64,000 bases of DNA from Flavobacterium sp. (GTDB taxonomy: Bacteria; Bacteroidota; Bacteroidia; Flavobacteriales; Flavobacteriaceae). Both the position numbers and the translations under genes were made by a program. The stretch lies in the NCBI RefSeq assembly GCF_035195345.1, contig NZ_CP136574.1:2099871-2163870 (forward strand), in the 5' to 3' direction. Within the stretch, counting starts at the first letter, position 1. Every line of letters starts with the position of its first letter. Below, piece by piece: positions 17,691 through 26,887 of the stretch. The notes beneath the pieces are model-generated. The model was not told the origin of the DNA, did no database searches, and worked only from the letters and a program-made list of their open reading frames with translations.

Positions 17691-18515
17691 TTACACCGCC
17701 ACAGCACCTTTAATGTGAGGATGCGGGTCATAACCTTCTAACGTAAAATCTTCAAACTTGAAATCGAAAATATTTTTAATTTCGGGGTTTAATTTCATGG
17801 TTGGTAATGGTCGGCATTCGCGAGATAGTTGTAACTCTAATTGCTCCATGTGGTTGTTGTAAATATGTGCATCACCAAAAGTGTGGATGAATTCGCCTAC
17901 TTGTAAATCACAAACTTGGGCAATCATCATCGTAAACAGAGCATAAGAAGCAATATTAAACGGAACGCCTAAGAAAATATCAGCACTGCGTTGGTACAAC
18001 TGGCAACTTAATTTTCCATCGGCAACATAAAATTGAAAAAACGCATGACATGGAGGCAAAGCGGCTTTTCCATTAGCAACATTTTCTGCAAACGAAACCG
18101 AAGTATCTGGTAAAACACTAGGATTCCAAGCGGAAACTAACATTCTTCTGCTGTTTGGATTGGTTTTTAGCGTTTCGATTAATTCGGTAATTTGGTCAAT
18201 TTCTTCGCTGTTCCAATTGCGCCATTGGTGTCCGTAAACCGGACCTAAATCGCCCTTTTCATCTGCCCATTCGTCCCAAATCTTTACACCGTTTTCTTGT
18301 AAATATTTGATATTGGTATCGCCATTTAAAAACCACAACAATTCGTAAATAATCGATTTTAAGTGTAATTTTTTAGTGGTTACCATAGGAAAACCCTCGC
18401 TTAAATCAAAACGCATTTGATAACCAAAAACACTCAATGTTCCAGTTCCTGTTCGGTCGCCTTTTTGGTTACCGTTGTCTAATACGTGTTTTACTAAATC
18501 GTGATATTGTTGCAT
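17691..18515 (-). CDS. thyA: Thymidylate synthase
   Basis: This 274-residue enzyme makes dTMP from dUMP and methylene-tetrahydrofolate. The key motifs are DRTGTGTLSVFG, the catalytic cysteine in LPPCHAFFQFYV, CQLYQRSADIFLGVPFNIASYA for folate and dUMP binding, and GDAHIYNNH. The length is standard for the ThyA class. It stands 33 bp after the nucleoside permease gene on the same strand. The short gap contains the palindrome AAACCTGATAGGTTT. Together with folA it forms a thymidylate-cycle neighbourhood. Confidence 0.96.
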   Translation of the reverse strand: MQQYHDLVKHVLDNGNQKGDRTGTGTLSVFGYQMRFDLSEGFPMVTTKKLHLKSIIYELLWFLNGDTNIKYLQENGVKIWDEWADEKGDLGPVYGHQWRNWNSEEIDQITELIETLKTNPNSRRMLVSAWNPSVLPDTSVSFAENVANGKAALPPCHAFFQFYVADGKLSCQLYQRSADIFLGVPFNIASYALFTMMIAQVCDLQVGEFIHTFGDAHIYNNHMEQLELQLSRECRPLPTMKLNPEIKNIFDFKFEDFTLEGYDPHPHIKGAVAV

Positions 18516-18528
18516 GTTATTTTAGTTC

Positions 18529-18543
18529 AAACCTGATAGGTTT
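18529..18543. repeat. Short palindrome AAACCTGATAGGTTT
   Basis: Six-bp arms around a 3-nt centre form a perfect palindrome in the gap between thyA and the permease gene. The stem is too short, with no T-run, to be a convincing terminator. It may be a copy of a small dispersed element. Confidence 0.5.
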
Positions 18544-18548
18544 CTAAT

Positions 18549-19808
18549 TTAATGATTAAAAGCTTCTACTTCCTTTGGATTATGTTTGTGTTTGAATAAA
18601 ACCGCAAATGCGATTGTGATAACAGCAGCATAAGCAGCAAATGTTAACCAGATGTTGTGCCAATCTTTTTCTCCTGTTGCAGCATCAGTAAAATACAGGC
18701 TGATGATTTGTCCACTGACTACACTTCCTAAAACCGCACCAAATCCATTCGTCATCATCATAAATAAACCTTGTGCCGATGAACGAATCTTAGAATCAGT
18801 TGAGGTTTCTACGAATAACGAACCTGAAATATTGAAAAAGTCAAACGCCATTCCATAAACAATACAAGATAAAATAATCATCCATAAACCATCACCCGGA
18901 TTTCCATAAGCGAATAATCCAAAACGCAATACCCAGGCAATCATACTAAATAACATTACTTGTTTGATTCCAAAACGTCTTAAGAAAAACGGTATTGCTA
19001 AAATGAATAAGGTTTCTGATATTTGAGAAATCGACATAATTAAAGTCGAATATTTTACTACCAATGAATTGGCATAAATAGGATTGTGTTTAAAATCATC
19101 TAAAAACACATCACCATAAGCGTTCGTCAATTGTAAAGCCGCTCCCAAAAACATACTGAACACAAAAAACAAGGCTAATTTGTAATCAGCAAATAATTTA
19201 AAAGAGCTTAAACCAATAAGTTCTACAAAAGATTTGTTTTCAGTTGTGTTGCCTTCAGGTTTGCATTTTGGTAATGTAAAGGAATATAATCCTAAGAAAA
19301 TTGCAGCAATTGCAGCAATATAAAATTGATTTTCAGAAGCTTTGTTTCCAGTTAAGTTGGTAATCCACATGGCTACAATGAATCCAATGGTTCCCCAAAC
19401 GCGAATAGGTGGAAAATCTTTTACCACATCTAAACCTCCTTTTTTCAAAGCGTTGTAAGCAACGGAATTAGAAAGGGCAATCGTTGGCATGTAAAAAATC
19501 ATGGCTACTAAAATCACCCAAAAGAAATCCGATGGGTTACTAACTTGAGGTACATAAAGAAGGGTTAATCCTCCTAAAATATGGAGTACACCGTATAATT
19601 TTTCTGCGTTTATCCAGCGGTCGGCAACAATTCCACAAAGAGTGGGCATAAAAATCGAAGCAATTCCCATGGTTGAGAAAATAGCACCAAATTGTGCACC
19701 ATCCCAATTTTTAGTTCCAAACCAATAATTAGCTACTGTGATAAGCCAAGCTCCCCAAACGAAGAACTGGAAAAGGTTCATTATTGTTAATCTGAATTTT
19801 ACATTCAT
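18549..19808 (-). CDS. NupG-type nucleoside:proton symporter (MFS)
   Basis: The 419-residue membrane protein has about 12 helices and the nucleoside-permease pattern. The N-terminus (LTIMNLFQFFVWGAWLITVANY) and the first-loop segment IFMPTLCGIVADRW are as in NupG/XapB. Later segments such as YGMAFDFFNISGSLFVE and RSSAQGLFMMMTNGFGAVLGS also fit. It should import nucleosides with protons at the inner membrane. It lies directly upstream of thyA on the same strand, which suits thymidine or uridine salvage feeding dTMP supply. Its exact substrate cannot be told from sequence. Confidence 0.88.
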   Translation of the reverse strand: MNVKFRLTIMNLFQFFVWGAWLITVANYWFGTKNWDGAQFGAIFSTMGIASIFMPTLCGIVADRWINAEKLYGVLHILGGLTLLYVPQVSNPSDFFWVILVAMIFYMPTIALSNSVAYNALKKGGLDVVKDFPPIRVWGTIGFIVAMWITNLTGNKASENQFYIAAIAAIFLGLYSFTLPKCKPEGNTTENKSFVELIGLSSFKLFADYKLALFFVFSMFLGAALQLTNAYGDVFLDDFKHNPIYANSLVVKYSTLIMSISQISETLFILAIPFFLRRFGIKQVMLFSMIAWVLRFGLFAYGNPGDGLWMIILSCIVYGMAFDFFNISGSLFVETSTDSKIRSSAQGLFMMMTNGFGAVLGSVVSGQIISLYFTDAATGEKDWHNIWLTFAAYAAVITIAFAVLFKHKHNPKEVEAFNH

Positions 19809-19826
19809 ATTATTATTTTTAAAGTT

Positions 19827-20456
19827 TTAAGATTCTTTTTTTGAGATTTCATCTCTGATTTTTGCTGCTTTTTCGTAATCTTCGTTTTGAACTGCTTGTT
19901 CAAGTTTGTCGTACAATTCTTTTAAAGAAAAACCAGAATAGTTATCAGAAGAAACGGAAACATCTTCTTCTATGCCAAATGTTTCTGGTGTAGATAGAAT
20001 GTCTTGGTTATCTTCGTTTTGTCCTTCATTTTCTGATGGGTTTATACTTAGGTAAATTCCTGCTTTATCTAAAATGTTTTTGTAAGTAAAAATGGGAGCA
20101 TTAAAGCGAAGTGCGAGTGCTATAGCATCAGAAGTTCTTGCGTCGATGATTTCTTCAATTTTATCTCTCTCGCAAATAATACTAGAGTAGAAAACACCAT
20201 CCACTAACTTATGGATAATAACTTGTTTGACCACAATGTCAAAACGATCGGCAAAACTTTTAAATAAGTCGTGAGTTAATGGTCTTGGGGGTTTAATTTC
20301 TTTTTCTAAAGCAATAGCAATTGATTGAGCTTCAAAAGCACCAATTACAATAGGTAGTTTTCGATCACCTTCTACTTCATTTAAGATTAAGGCATAAGCT
20401 CCGTTTTGGGTTTGACTGTAGGAAATGCCTTTTATAGTTAATTTTACTAAACTCAT
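19827..20456 (-). CDS. Bifunctional nuclease family protein (DUF151) with C-terminal UVR motif
   Basis: The 209-residue protein has a DUF151/BFN domain (about residues 1-140: PIVIGAFEAQSIAIALE, TSDAIALALRFNAPIF). An acidic linker follows, and then a C-terminal UVR motif (LEQAVQNEDYEKAAKIRDEI), the short helical hairpin found in UvrB and UvrC. BFN proteins have been reported to have RNase and DNase activity; the role in Bacteroidota is unclear. It precedes the permease gene by 18 bp on the same strand, so it may be the first gene of a permease-thyA unit. Confidence 0.88.
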   Translation of the reverse strand: MSLVKLTIKGISYSQTQNGAYALILNEVEGDRKLPIVIGAFEAQSIAIALEKEIKPPRPLTHDLFKSFADRFDIVVKQVIIHKLVDGVFYSSIICERDKIEEIIDARTSDAIALALRFNAPIFTYKNILDKAGIYLSINPSENEGQNEDNQDILSTPETFGIEEDVSVSSDNYSGFSLKELYDKLEQAVQNEDYEKAAKIRDEISKKES

Positions 20457-20557
20457 TTTGAATTGTTAATTATCATTCTTCATTCTTAAACTTTTCATTG
20501 CCAAGTAAAATTTGTACAAAACAAAGCGCAAAAGTTTGAAAATCATTTGCTCCAAAA

Positions 20558-20592
20558 ATAAAAAAAAGAGCTATCTAAACAAAGATAACTCT
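20558..20592 (-). terminator. Terminator of etfBA
   Basis: AGAGCTATCT (20567-20576) pairs with AGATAACTCT (20583-20592) with one mismatch around a 6-nt loop. On the minus strand a T-run (20558-20567) follows. It stands about 40 bp beyond the etfA stop. Confidence 0.75.
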
Positions 20593-20629
20593 AATTTTAA
20601 TTTAATATATTTTTTAAACAACTAATTTC

Positions 20630-21598
20630 TTACGAGTTACTTGCTTTAAATGCTTTTAATTTTTCAATTAATTGCGGCACTACTGTGAAAGCATCGCCTA
20701 CAACACCATAATCAGCAACTTTAAAGAAAGGTGCTTCTGGGTCTGTATTGATAACCACTTTTACTTTTGATGAGTTAATACCTGCAATGTGTTGAATTGC
20801 TCCAGAAATTCCAACCGCAATATATAAATTAGAAGCTACTGGCTTTCCAGTTTGTCCTACGTGCTCACTGTGAGGTCTCCATCCGATGTCAGAAACAGGT
20901 TTAGAACATGCCGTTGCAGCACCTAAAACTGAAGCTAATTCTTCAATCATTCCCCAATTTTCTGGACCTTTCATTCCACGACCAGCAGAAACAACGATTT
21001 CAGCATCTGCAATCGTTACTTTTCCTGAAACTTTTTCTACGTTTTCTACTTTAATTCCGAAATCCGCATCGTTTAATGATGGCGCGAAGTTTTCTTCCGT
21101 TAATGAAGAAGCGTTTTCTACTAAACCAAACGAGTTTTTAGCAATTCCTAACACTTTTACAGGTGTTGAAATTTCAGTAACGTTAAAAGCTTTGTTAGAG
21201 AATACAGTTCTTTTTACTTGGAACGGCGAAGTGCTTTCCGGTAAAGCTACTACGTTAGATACATATCCTGCTTCTAAAGCTACTGATAAAAGAGGAGCAA
21301 TGTATAAACTATCTGTAGATGAAGAAACTAATACGATTTGAGTTCCTTCTTTTTTAGCTGCTTGCGCAATTACATCTGCATACGCTTTAGCACTAAAATT
21401 AGCTAATTTATCGTTTGAAACGTTTAATACTTTGTCAACTCCATAAGTAGCTAAAGCGCTATTATCAGAGTTGTTAATAGTTACAGCTGTTACTGTGGTT
21501 CCCATTGAAGCAGCCACTTTTTTTGCGTAAGAAGCTAATTCGAATGCTACTTTTTTAATTTTTCCTTCTGCTGATTCAGCATATATTAATATCGACAT
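20630..21598 (-). CDS. etfA: Electron transfer flavoprotein alpha subunit
   Basis: The 322-residue alpha subunit holds the FAD of the ETF heterodimer, which passes electrons from acyl-CoA and other dehydrogenases to the quinone pool. The C-terminal FAD domain is evident: VVSAGRGMKGPENW, GAATACSKPVSDIGWRPHSEHVGQTGKPV, AVGISGAIQHIAG and INTDPEAPFFKVADYGVVGD (each a separate block). It follows etfB by 25 bp in one operon and ends at a terminator. Confidence 0.95.
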   Translation of the reverse strand: MSILIYAESAEGKIKKVAFELASYAKKVAASMGTTVTAVTINNSDNSALATYGVDKVLNVSNDKLANFSAKAYADVIAQAAKKEGTQIVLVSSSTDSLYIAPLLSVALEAGYVSNVVALPESTSPFQVKRTVFSNKAFNVTEISTPVKVLGIAKNSFGLVENASSLTEENFAPSLNDADFGIKVENVEKVSGKVTIADAEIVVSAGRGMKGPENWGMIEELASVLGAATACSKPVSDIGWRPHSEHVGQTGKPVASNLYIAVGISGAIQHIAGINSSKVKVVINTDPEAPFFKVADYGVVGDAFTVVPQLIEKLKAFKASNS

Positions 21599-21623
21599 GA
21601 TTCTTTAATTTAATGATTTGAAA

Positions 21624-22370
21624 TTAGATAACTTTCGCTTCGTTGTGTAACAAACTGATTAATTCATCTAGATTATCAGCGCTTACTAATTTAACTGCTG
21701 ATTTAGCAGCTGGTTTTTCAAATTTAACTGCTTTAGTTGCTGATACGTCTCCTGTTGGTTCTACTAAAGTTAAGGCTTTAGTTCTTGCCATCATGATACC
21801 TCTCATGTTTGGAATACGTAAATCTTTTTCTTCAACTAAACCTTTTTGACCACCAATGATTAATGGTAAGCTTGCAGAAACTGTTTCTTTACCACCGTCA
21901 ATTTCTCTAGTTACTTTTGCTTCGTTTCCGTTTACATCGATTCCTACACAAGCGTTTACGAAATTGTAACCTAATAATCCAGCTACCATTCCTGGTACCA
22001 TACCGCCATTATAATCTAATGATTCTTTTCCAGCAATTACTAAATCATAACCTCCGTTTTTAACTACTTCAGCTAATTGTTTGGCAACAAACATACCGTC
22101 TGTTGGATTTGCATTAATACGAATTGCTTCGTCAGCGCCAATTGCTAATGCTTTTCTTAATGTAGCTTCAGCGTCAGCGCCACCAACATTTACAACTGTA
22201 ATTGTTGCTCCTTGTTGTTCCTTAAACCATACGGCTCTTGTTAAACCAAATTCGTCATTAGGATTAATTACAAATTGAACACCATTAGTATCAAACTCGC
22301 TGTCACCATTGACAAAATTAATCTTTGAAGTAGTATCAGGTACGTGACTGATGCAAACTAATATTTTCAT
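21624..22370 (-). CDS. etfB: Electron transfer flavoprotein beta subunit
   Basis: The 248-residue beta subunit binds AMP and completes the ETF dimer with EtfA. Family features are MKILVCISHVPDTTSKI, VINPNDEFGLTRAVW, DGMFVAKQLAEVV, GKESLDYNGGMVPGMVAGLL and the recognition-loop region LPLIIGGQKGLVEEKDLRIPNMRGIMMA (two blocks run together in the protein). It is the first gene of etfBA. It is divergent from pdhB across a 272-bp region with several perfect palindromes and a -7-like box (TATTTTTG, minus strand 22405-22412), so its expression is probably regulated. Confidence 0.95.
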   Translation of the reverse strand: MKILVCISHVPDTTSKINFVNGDSEFDTNGVQFVINPNDEFGLTRAVWFKEQQGATITVVNVGGADAEATLRKALAIGADEAIRINANPTDGMFVAKQLAEVVKNGGYDLVIAGKESLDYNGGMVPGMVAGLLGYNFVNACVGIDVNGNEAKVTREIDGGKETVSASLPLIIGGQKGLVEEKDLRIPNMRGIMMARTKALTLVEPTGDVSATKAVKFEKPAAKSAVKLVSADNLDELISLLHNEAKVI

Positions 22371-22404
22371 TTTTATGTATTTTGTTAGTGAATATTTTCA
22401 GTTC

Positions 22405-22447
22405 CAAAAATACAAATTAATTTCTAAATAAAAACTATGCGCGCATA
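22405..22447 (-). promoter_or_regulatory. etfBA -7 box with palindrome TATGCGCGCATA
   Basis: The minus strand has TATTTTTG at 22405-22412. A perfect 12-bp palindrome TATGCGCGCATA (22436-22447) sits where the upstream promoter element would fall and is unusually GC-rich for this DNA. This suggests an operator, but the regulator is unknown. Confidence 0.45.
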
Positions 22448-22539
22448 ATAAATATGTATTTCTTAGATAAATTAGCTTTTTTTTGTGAATAGTTTAATTG
22501 CAAAGTCGTGTTTTGTGGTTTTGTTGAATATATTTAACG

Positions 22540-22614
22540 CTAAAACGTTTTAGTAGAAAGAAGTGCCATTTTTTTTTTAATCGATTAGTAATAATTATAT
22601 TTTTCTTACTTTTG
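22540..22614 (+). promoter_or_regulatory. pdhB -7 box with palindromes CTAAAACGTTTTAG and TAATCGATTA
   Basis: TACTTTTG at 22607-22614 is a -7 box 28 bp before the pdhB ATG. Upstream lie a perfect 14-bp palindrome with a central CG (22540-22553), of the shape seen in LacI-family operators, and a 10-bp palindrome (22578-22587). The operator role is inference. Confidence 0.45.
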
Positions 22615-22642
22615 CCAATCATAATTCAAAGAAATTACTTTC

Positions 22643-23620
22643 ATGAGAACGATACAATTTAGAGAAGCTATTTGTGAAGCGATGAGCGAAGAAATGCGTC
22701 GCGATGAATCAATATATTTAATGGGTGAAGAAGTAGCAGAATATAATGGAGCTTACAAGGCTTCAAAAGGGATGCTAGATGAATTTGGCCCTAAACGTGT
22801 AATTGATACACCTATTGCAGAGTTAGGATTTGCAGGAATTGCTGTAGGTTCGGCTATGAATGGGAATCGTCCTATTGTAGAATTCATGACGTTCAACTTC
22901 TCATTAGTAGGAATTGATCAAATTATCAATAACGCAGCAAAAATGCGTCAAATGTCTGCTGGACAATTTCCAATGCCTATGGTATTTAGAGGTCCAACAG
23001 CTTCTGCAGGGCAATTAGGAGCAACTCACTCTCAGGCTTTTGAAAACTGGTTTGCAAACACACCAGGGTTAAAAGTTGTAGTTCCTTCAACTGTTTATGA
23101 TGCTAAAGGATTGTTGAAATCAGCTATTCGTGATAATGATCCAGTTATTTTCATGGAATCAGAGCAAATGTATGGTGATAAAGGTGAAGTGCCTGAAGGA
23201 GAATATACTATTCCATTAGGTGTTGCTGATATTAAAAGAGAAGGAACTGATGTAACAATTGTTTCTTTCGGTAAAATTATTAAAGAAGCTTTCTTGGCTG
23301 CTGATGAATTAGCAAAAGAAAATATTTCTTGTGAAATTATCGATTTAAGAACGGTTCGTCCTATGGATTACGACACGATTTTAAATTCAGTTAAAAAAAC
23401 AAACAGATTAGTAGTATTAGAAGAAGCTTGGCCATTTGCTTCAGTTGCTTCTGAGATAACTTATATGGTGCAAGAAAAAGCATTTGATTACTTAGACGCT
23501 CCAGTTCAAAGAATTACAACTGCAGATACTCCGGCGCCGTATTCGCCAACTTTATTAAAAGAATGGTTGCCAAATGCACAAGATGTTATTAAAGCTGTAA
23601 AAAAAGTTTTGTATAAGTAA
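22643..23620 (+). CDS. pdhB: Pyruvate dehydrogenase E1 component, beta subunit
   Basis: The 325-residue transketolase-type protein has MRTIQFREAICEAMSEEM, MGEEVAEYNGAYKASKG, DTPIAELGFAGIAVGSAM (TPP-binding glutamate region), EFMTFNF and the C-terminal transketolase domain (EISCEIIDLRTVRPMD type block, EEAWPFASVASEI). It is the beta chain of the E1 heterotetramer that decarboxylates pyruvate to feed acetyl-CoA. The alpha chain and the E2 are not in this window. The gene has its own promoter region and a strong terminator immediately after it. The branched-chain E1 beta is the main alternative, but the sequence reads as the pyruvate type. Confidence 0.92.
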   Translation: MRTIQFREAICEAMSEEMRRDESIYLMGEEVAEYNGAYKASKGMLDEFGPKRVIDTPIAELGFAGIAVGSAMNGNRPIVEFMTFNFSLVGIDQIINNAAKMRQMSAGQFPMPMVFRGPTASAGQLGATHSQAFENWFANTPGLKVVVPSTVYDAKGLLKSAIRDNDPVIFMESEQMYGDKGEVPEGEYTIPLGVADIKREGTDVTIVSFGKIIKEAFLAADELAKENISCEIIDLRTVRPMDYDTILNSVKKTNRLVVLEEAWPFASVASEITYMVQEKAFDYLDAPVQRITTADTPAPYSPTLLKEWLPNAQDVIKAVKKVLYK

Positions 23621-23640
23621 CAATTAACTTATTATATTTG

Positions 23641-23678
23641 AAACTTCATCAGTGTTTTTCTGATGAAGTTTTTTTTTC
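23641..23678 (+). terminator. Terminator of pdhB
   Basis: AAACTTCATCAG (23641-23652) pairs perfectly with CTGATGAAGTTT (23660-23671) around a 7-nt loop, followed by a run of T. A possible upstream ATG at 23663 for the next gene falls inside the hairpin. Confidence 0.92.
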
Positions 23679-23680
23679 CT

Positions 23681-26164
23681 ATGAAGACAAAAATTGTATT
23701 ATTATTTTTATTTGTAAGCTCAGTCCTTTTGGGGCAAACTAAAGTGGGTGGTAAAGTAACGGATGAGTTTAACGAACCCATTGCTTTCGCAAATGTTATT
23801 TTTAAAAACTCAAAAGAAGGAGTTATTACAGATGAAAATGGGAATTTCTATTTTGAGTCTAAAGAAAATTATTCTACACTAGTGGTTTCCTATGTAGGAT
23901 TCGATAAGAAAGAAATTGCTCTAAAACCAGGATTAAATACGGGTTTAAAAATACAATTAAAGTCAGGAACAGAGCTTAAAGAAGTAGTAATTTATACAGG
24001 AAAAACTTCAAAGAAGAATAATCCAGCACTAGACATTTTACGTAAAATATGGGAACGTAGACGTAAGAATGGTCTTAAAATGTTCAAGCAATATGAATAT
24101 GATAAGTATGAAAAAGTTGAATTTGACTTAAATACCATCGATTCTGCTTTCATGAATAGTAAAGTGTTTAAAGGAATGGAATTTATTTTTAATCAAATTG
24201 ACACTTCAAATATTTCAGGAAAAACCTATTTACCTATTTTTATAAATGAAACCTTGAGCGAGGTATATGGTGATAATGAAGCTAAAAAGACAAAAGAAAT
24301 TACTAAAGCCAATAAAAATTCCGGATTTGGCTCGGGAGATGGCGTAAATACCTTTATCAAAGATTTATATGCTGAATTTGATATTTACGATAATTATCTA
24401 AAGTTTTTTGATAAAGATTTCGTGAGTCCATTGTCTAGAACAGGAATTAATGTCTATAATTATGTGTTAAATGATAGTATGTTTATTGATAACAAATGGT
24501 GTTATAATATTGTATATTATCCTAGACGTAAAAACGAATTGACATTTAAAGGAGATTTTTGGGTAAATGACACCACTTTTGCAATTAAAAAAATCAATCT
24601 TGAAGCCAGTAAAAGCGCAAATATTAACTGGGTAAAAGAAATTTATATTGAACAAGAGTATGAAGTAATGAACGATTCTGTGTTCTTGCTAAAACGAGAT
24701 TACATGATGTCTGATTTTAGTTTTTCTAAAAAGGAAGAATCAAAAGGAGTATATGGAAAAAGAACTACACTAGCAAAAAACCATAAATTTGATGTCAAAA
24801 AAGACGATAAATTCTATAAAGAAGAAGTCAATTTTTACGACAATGCCGTATTCAATAAGCCAGATGAATATTGGGAAGAAAACAGGTTTGAAGCATTAAA
24901 TAAAAACGAAGCGGGTATTTATAAAATGTTAGACACTTTAAAAGAAGTGCCTCGATTTAAACGTATTTATAACTTAGCTTCAATTTTAGGAAGTGGTTAT
25001 ATTGAAATTCCTAAATGGAAAATGGATTACGGACCTATATTTTCAACTTTTGGGTTTAATGATGTTGAAGGGCAACGAATAAGAGCCGGAGGTAGAACAT
25101 ATTTTGGTTCTAATGATACTTGGCGTATTCAAGGCTACACCGCATATGGATTTAAAGATAATCAATTCAAATATGGGATTTCAGGACGATGGATGGTCAA
25201 CCCAAATAAAAGAATAATTTTATCTGTTGGAAATCGTCGTGATGTTGAACAAATGGGAGTGAGTTTAACAACGTCTAACGATGTATTAGGCAGAAGTTTT
25301 GCATCATCGGCACTTTTTGCAAGTGGGGTAAATAACCAATTAACTTCTGTGAATCTTACTACTTTAGGATTTGAAATTGAGCTGGTAAAGAATTTTACTT
25401 TTCAAACGAATTTTACATATAGAACTTTAAAATCAGCATCAAGCGAATTTAGTTTAGATTATTATACCGATTTAACTCAAACAGTAATAAAAAGTGATGT
25501 AAAACAATCAGAAATTAATTTAGTTGCCGAGTATACTCCAAACCGAAAAACGGTGGGTTATGGTGTAGATCGTATGGACGTTGATTTTAATTATGCACGA
25601 TTTTTTGTCAGTTATAGCAACGGAATAAAAGGGGTTTTAAATAGCGATTTTAATTATCAAAAGTTGCAATTGTATTACCGCCAGCCTGCATTAATTGGTG
25701 GTTTTGGTCGTTTGTTTACCACTTTCGAAACTGGAAAAATATTTGGCGAAGTACCGTTAGGTTTAATGGGGATAATTCCAGGAAATCAATCGTGGTTTGT
25801 CATTGAAAACACTTATAATTTATTAAATTACTACGATTTTGTGGCAGATGAATATGCGTCATTGCATTTTGAACATCATTTTAATGGAAGATTGTTCTCA
25901 AGGGTTCCACTCTTGCGAAAATTAAACTTACGCGAAATCATTGGAATTAAAGGTGTTTATGGTAGAGTTTCTGATGAAAATAGATTATTAAATGCTTCTG
26001 GTCTAACCTATACCGCACCTGAAGATGTTTATTGGGAGTATCATGCAGGAGTGGGAAATATCTTTAAAGTGTTACGAGTAGATTTTGCCTGGAGAGGAAG
26101 CTATTTGGAAATGCCAGATGCTCGAAAATTTGCTATTAGAGCTTCTTTTGGATTCTATTTCTAA
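23681..26164 (+). CDS. DUF5686 outer-membrane protein with carboxypeptidase-like regulatory domain
   Basis: The protein has 827 residues when started at MKTKIVLLFLFVSS, a normal signal peptide ending in LGQ. An ATG 18 bp further upstream lies inside the pdhB terminator stem and is rejected. After the signal comes a CarboxypepD_reg-like beta-sandwich (VGGKVTDEFNEPIAFANVIF... GVITDENGNFYF). A long DUF5686 region follows, ending in beta-barrel-like strands (LNLREIIGIKGVYG; FAIRASFGFYF). Such proteins are common in Bacteroidota outer membranes; their function is not established. It has no obvious operon partner. Confidence 0.85.
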   Translation: MKTKIVLLFLFVSSVLLGQTKVGGKVTDEFNEPIAFANVIFKNSKEGVITDENGNFYFESKENYSTLVVSYVGFDKKEIALKPGLNTGLKIQLKSGTELKEVVIYTGKTSKKNNPALDILRKIWERRRKNGLKMFKQYEYDKYEKVEFDLNTIDSAFMNSKVFKGMEFIFNQIDTSNISGKTYLPIFINETLSEVYGDNEAKKTKEITKANKNSGFGSGDGVNTFIKDLYAEFDIYDNYLKFFDKDFVSPLSRTGINVYNYVLNDSMFIDNKWCYNIVYYPRRKNELTFKGDFWVNDTTFAIKKINLEASKSANINWVKEIYIEQEYEVMNDSVFLLKRDYMMSDFSFSKKEESKGVYGKRTTLAKNHKFDVKKDDKFYKEEVNFYDNAVFNKPDEYWEENRFEALNKNEAGIYKMLDTLKEVPRFKRIYNLASILGSGYIEIPKWKMDYGPIFSTFGFNDVEGQRIRAGGRTYFGSNDTWRIQGYTAYGFKDNQFKYGISGRWMVNPNKRIILSVGNRRDVEQMGVSLTTSNDVLGRSFASSALFASGVNNQLTSVNLTTLGFEIELVKNFTFQTNFTYRTLKSASSEFSLDYYTDLTQTVIKSDVKQSEINLVAEYTPNRKTVGYGVDRMDVDFNYARFFVSYSNGIKGVLNSDFNYQKLQLYYRQPALIGGFGRLFTTFETGKIFGEVPLGLMGIIPGNQSWFVIENTYNLLNYYDFVADEYASLHFEHHFNGRLFSRVPLLRKLNLREIIGIKGVYGRVSDENRLLNASGLTYTAPEDVYWEYHAGVGNIFKVLRVDFAWRGSYLEMPDARKFAIRASFGFYF

Positions 26165-26190
26165 AACCTATACTTTTTTTGCAAAACTCT

Positions 26191-26222
26191 TTTGTTTCTC
26201 ATGTTTTATAATGGTAAATTTG
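26191..26222 (+). promoter_or_regulatory. ppa promoter
   Basis: TTTG (26191-26194), 20 bp and TAAATTTG (26215-26222) form a consensus Bacteroidota promoter 24 bp before the ppa start codon. It is among the best promoter matches in the window. Confidence 0.65.
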
Positions 26223-26246
26223 CACCCGTTTAAAAAACATAAGTAA

Positions 26247-26777
26247 ATGACAGCAGATAAAATTACTACATTTGATGTATTGATTGAGATTCCAAGAGGA
26301 AGTAGAAACAAATACGAATACGATTTTGAATTAAAAAGAATGCGTTTTGACAGAATGTTATTTTCGTCAATGATGTATCCAGCAGATTACGGATTTATTC
26401 CAGAAACTTTAGCATTAGATGGGGATCCATTAGATGTTTTAGTCTTAATTAATGAGCCAACTTTTCCCGGCTGCGTTATGGAAGTAAAACCAATTGGTGT
26501 TTTCCACATGGCAGATGATAAAGGACCAGATGAAAAGGTGATTTGCGTACCAGTTTCTGATCCAATTTGGAATAAATTAAACGATTTAAGTGATGTAAAT
26601 CCTCACTTAATTAAAGAAATCGAGCACTTCTTTCAAGTCTATAAAGATTTGGAAAACAAAAAAGTTGATGTAGAAGGTTGGGGAGATGTAAATGAAGCAA
26701 AAGAAATTTTAATGAAATGTACAAAACGTTTTGAAGAAATAGAAAACAAACCAGAAGGATTATTTAGCATTAAATAA
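26247..26777 (+). CDS. ppa: Soluble inorganic pyrophosphatase (family I)
   Basis: This 176-residue cytoplasmic enzyme hydrolyses pyrophosphate and pulls biosynthetic reactions forward. The family I motifs include EIPRGSRNKYEYD, YPADYGFIPET and the metal-binding signature DGDPLDVLVL, followed by KVICVPVSDP. The length matches bacterial hexameric PPases. It has a consensus promoter in front and a strong terminator behind. It is followed, under separate control, by hppA, so the cell encodes a wasteful and an energy-conserving pyrophosphatase side by side. Confidence 0.96.
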   Translation: MTADKITTFDVLIEIPRGSRNKYEYDFELKRMRFDRMLFSSMMYPADYGFIPETLALDGDPLDVLVLINEPTFPGCVMEVKPIGVFHMADDKGPDEKVICVPVSDPIWNKLNDLSDVNPHLIKEIEHFFQVYKDLENKKVDVEGWGDVNEAKEILMKCTKRFEEIENKPEGLFSIK

Positions 26778-26795
26778 ATTTCTAATTATCAATTA

Positions 26796-26831
26796 AAAAA
26801 GGCAATATTTTCTATGAATATTGCCTTTTTT
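26796..26831 (+). terminator. Terminator of ppa
   Basis: AAAAAGGCAATATT (26796-26809) pairs with AATATTGCCTTTTT (26817-26830) around a 7-nt loop, ending in a T-run. A TATTTTTG box at 26835-26842 right after it could start hppA. Confidence 0.9.
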
Positions 26832-26887
26832 GTTTATTTTTGTTAAAATTAGAATATAATTAACAAACAAAACCAAATAAACTTTTT

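Noticed and set aside
18529..18543. Palindrome between thyA and the permease gene as a terminator
   Set aside because: The stem is only 6 bp and no T-run follows on either strand.
23663..23680. Upstream ATG for the DUF5686 gene
   Set aside because: It lies inside the stem of the pdhB terminator, and the next ATG gives a clean signal peptide.
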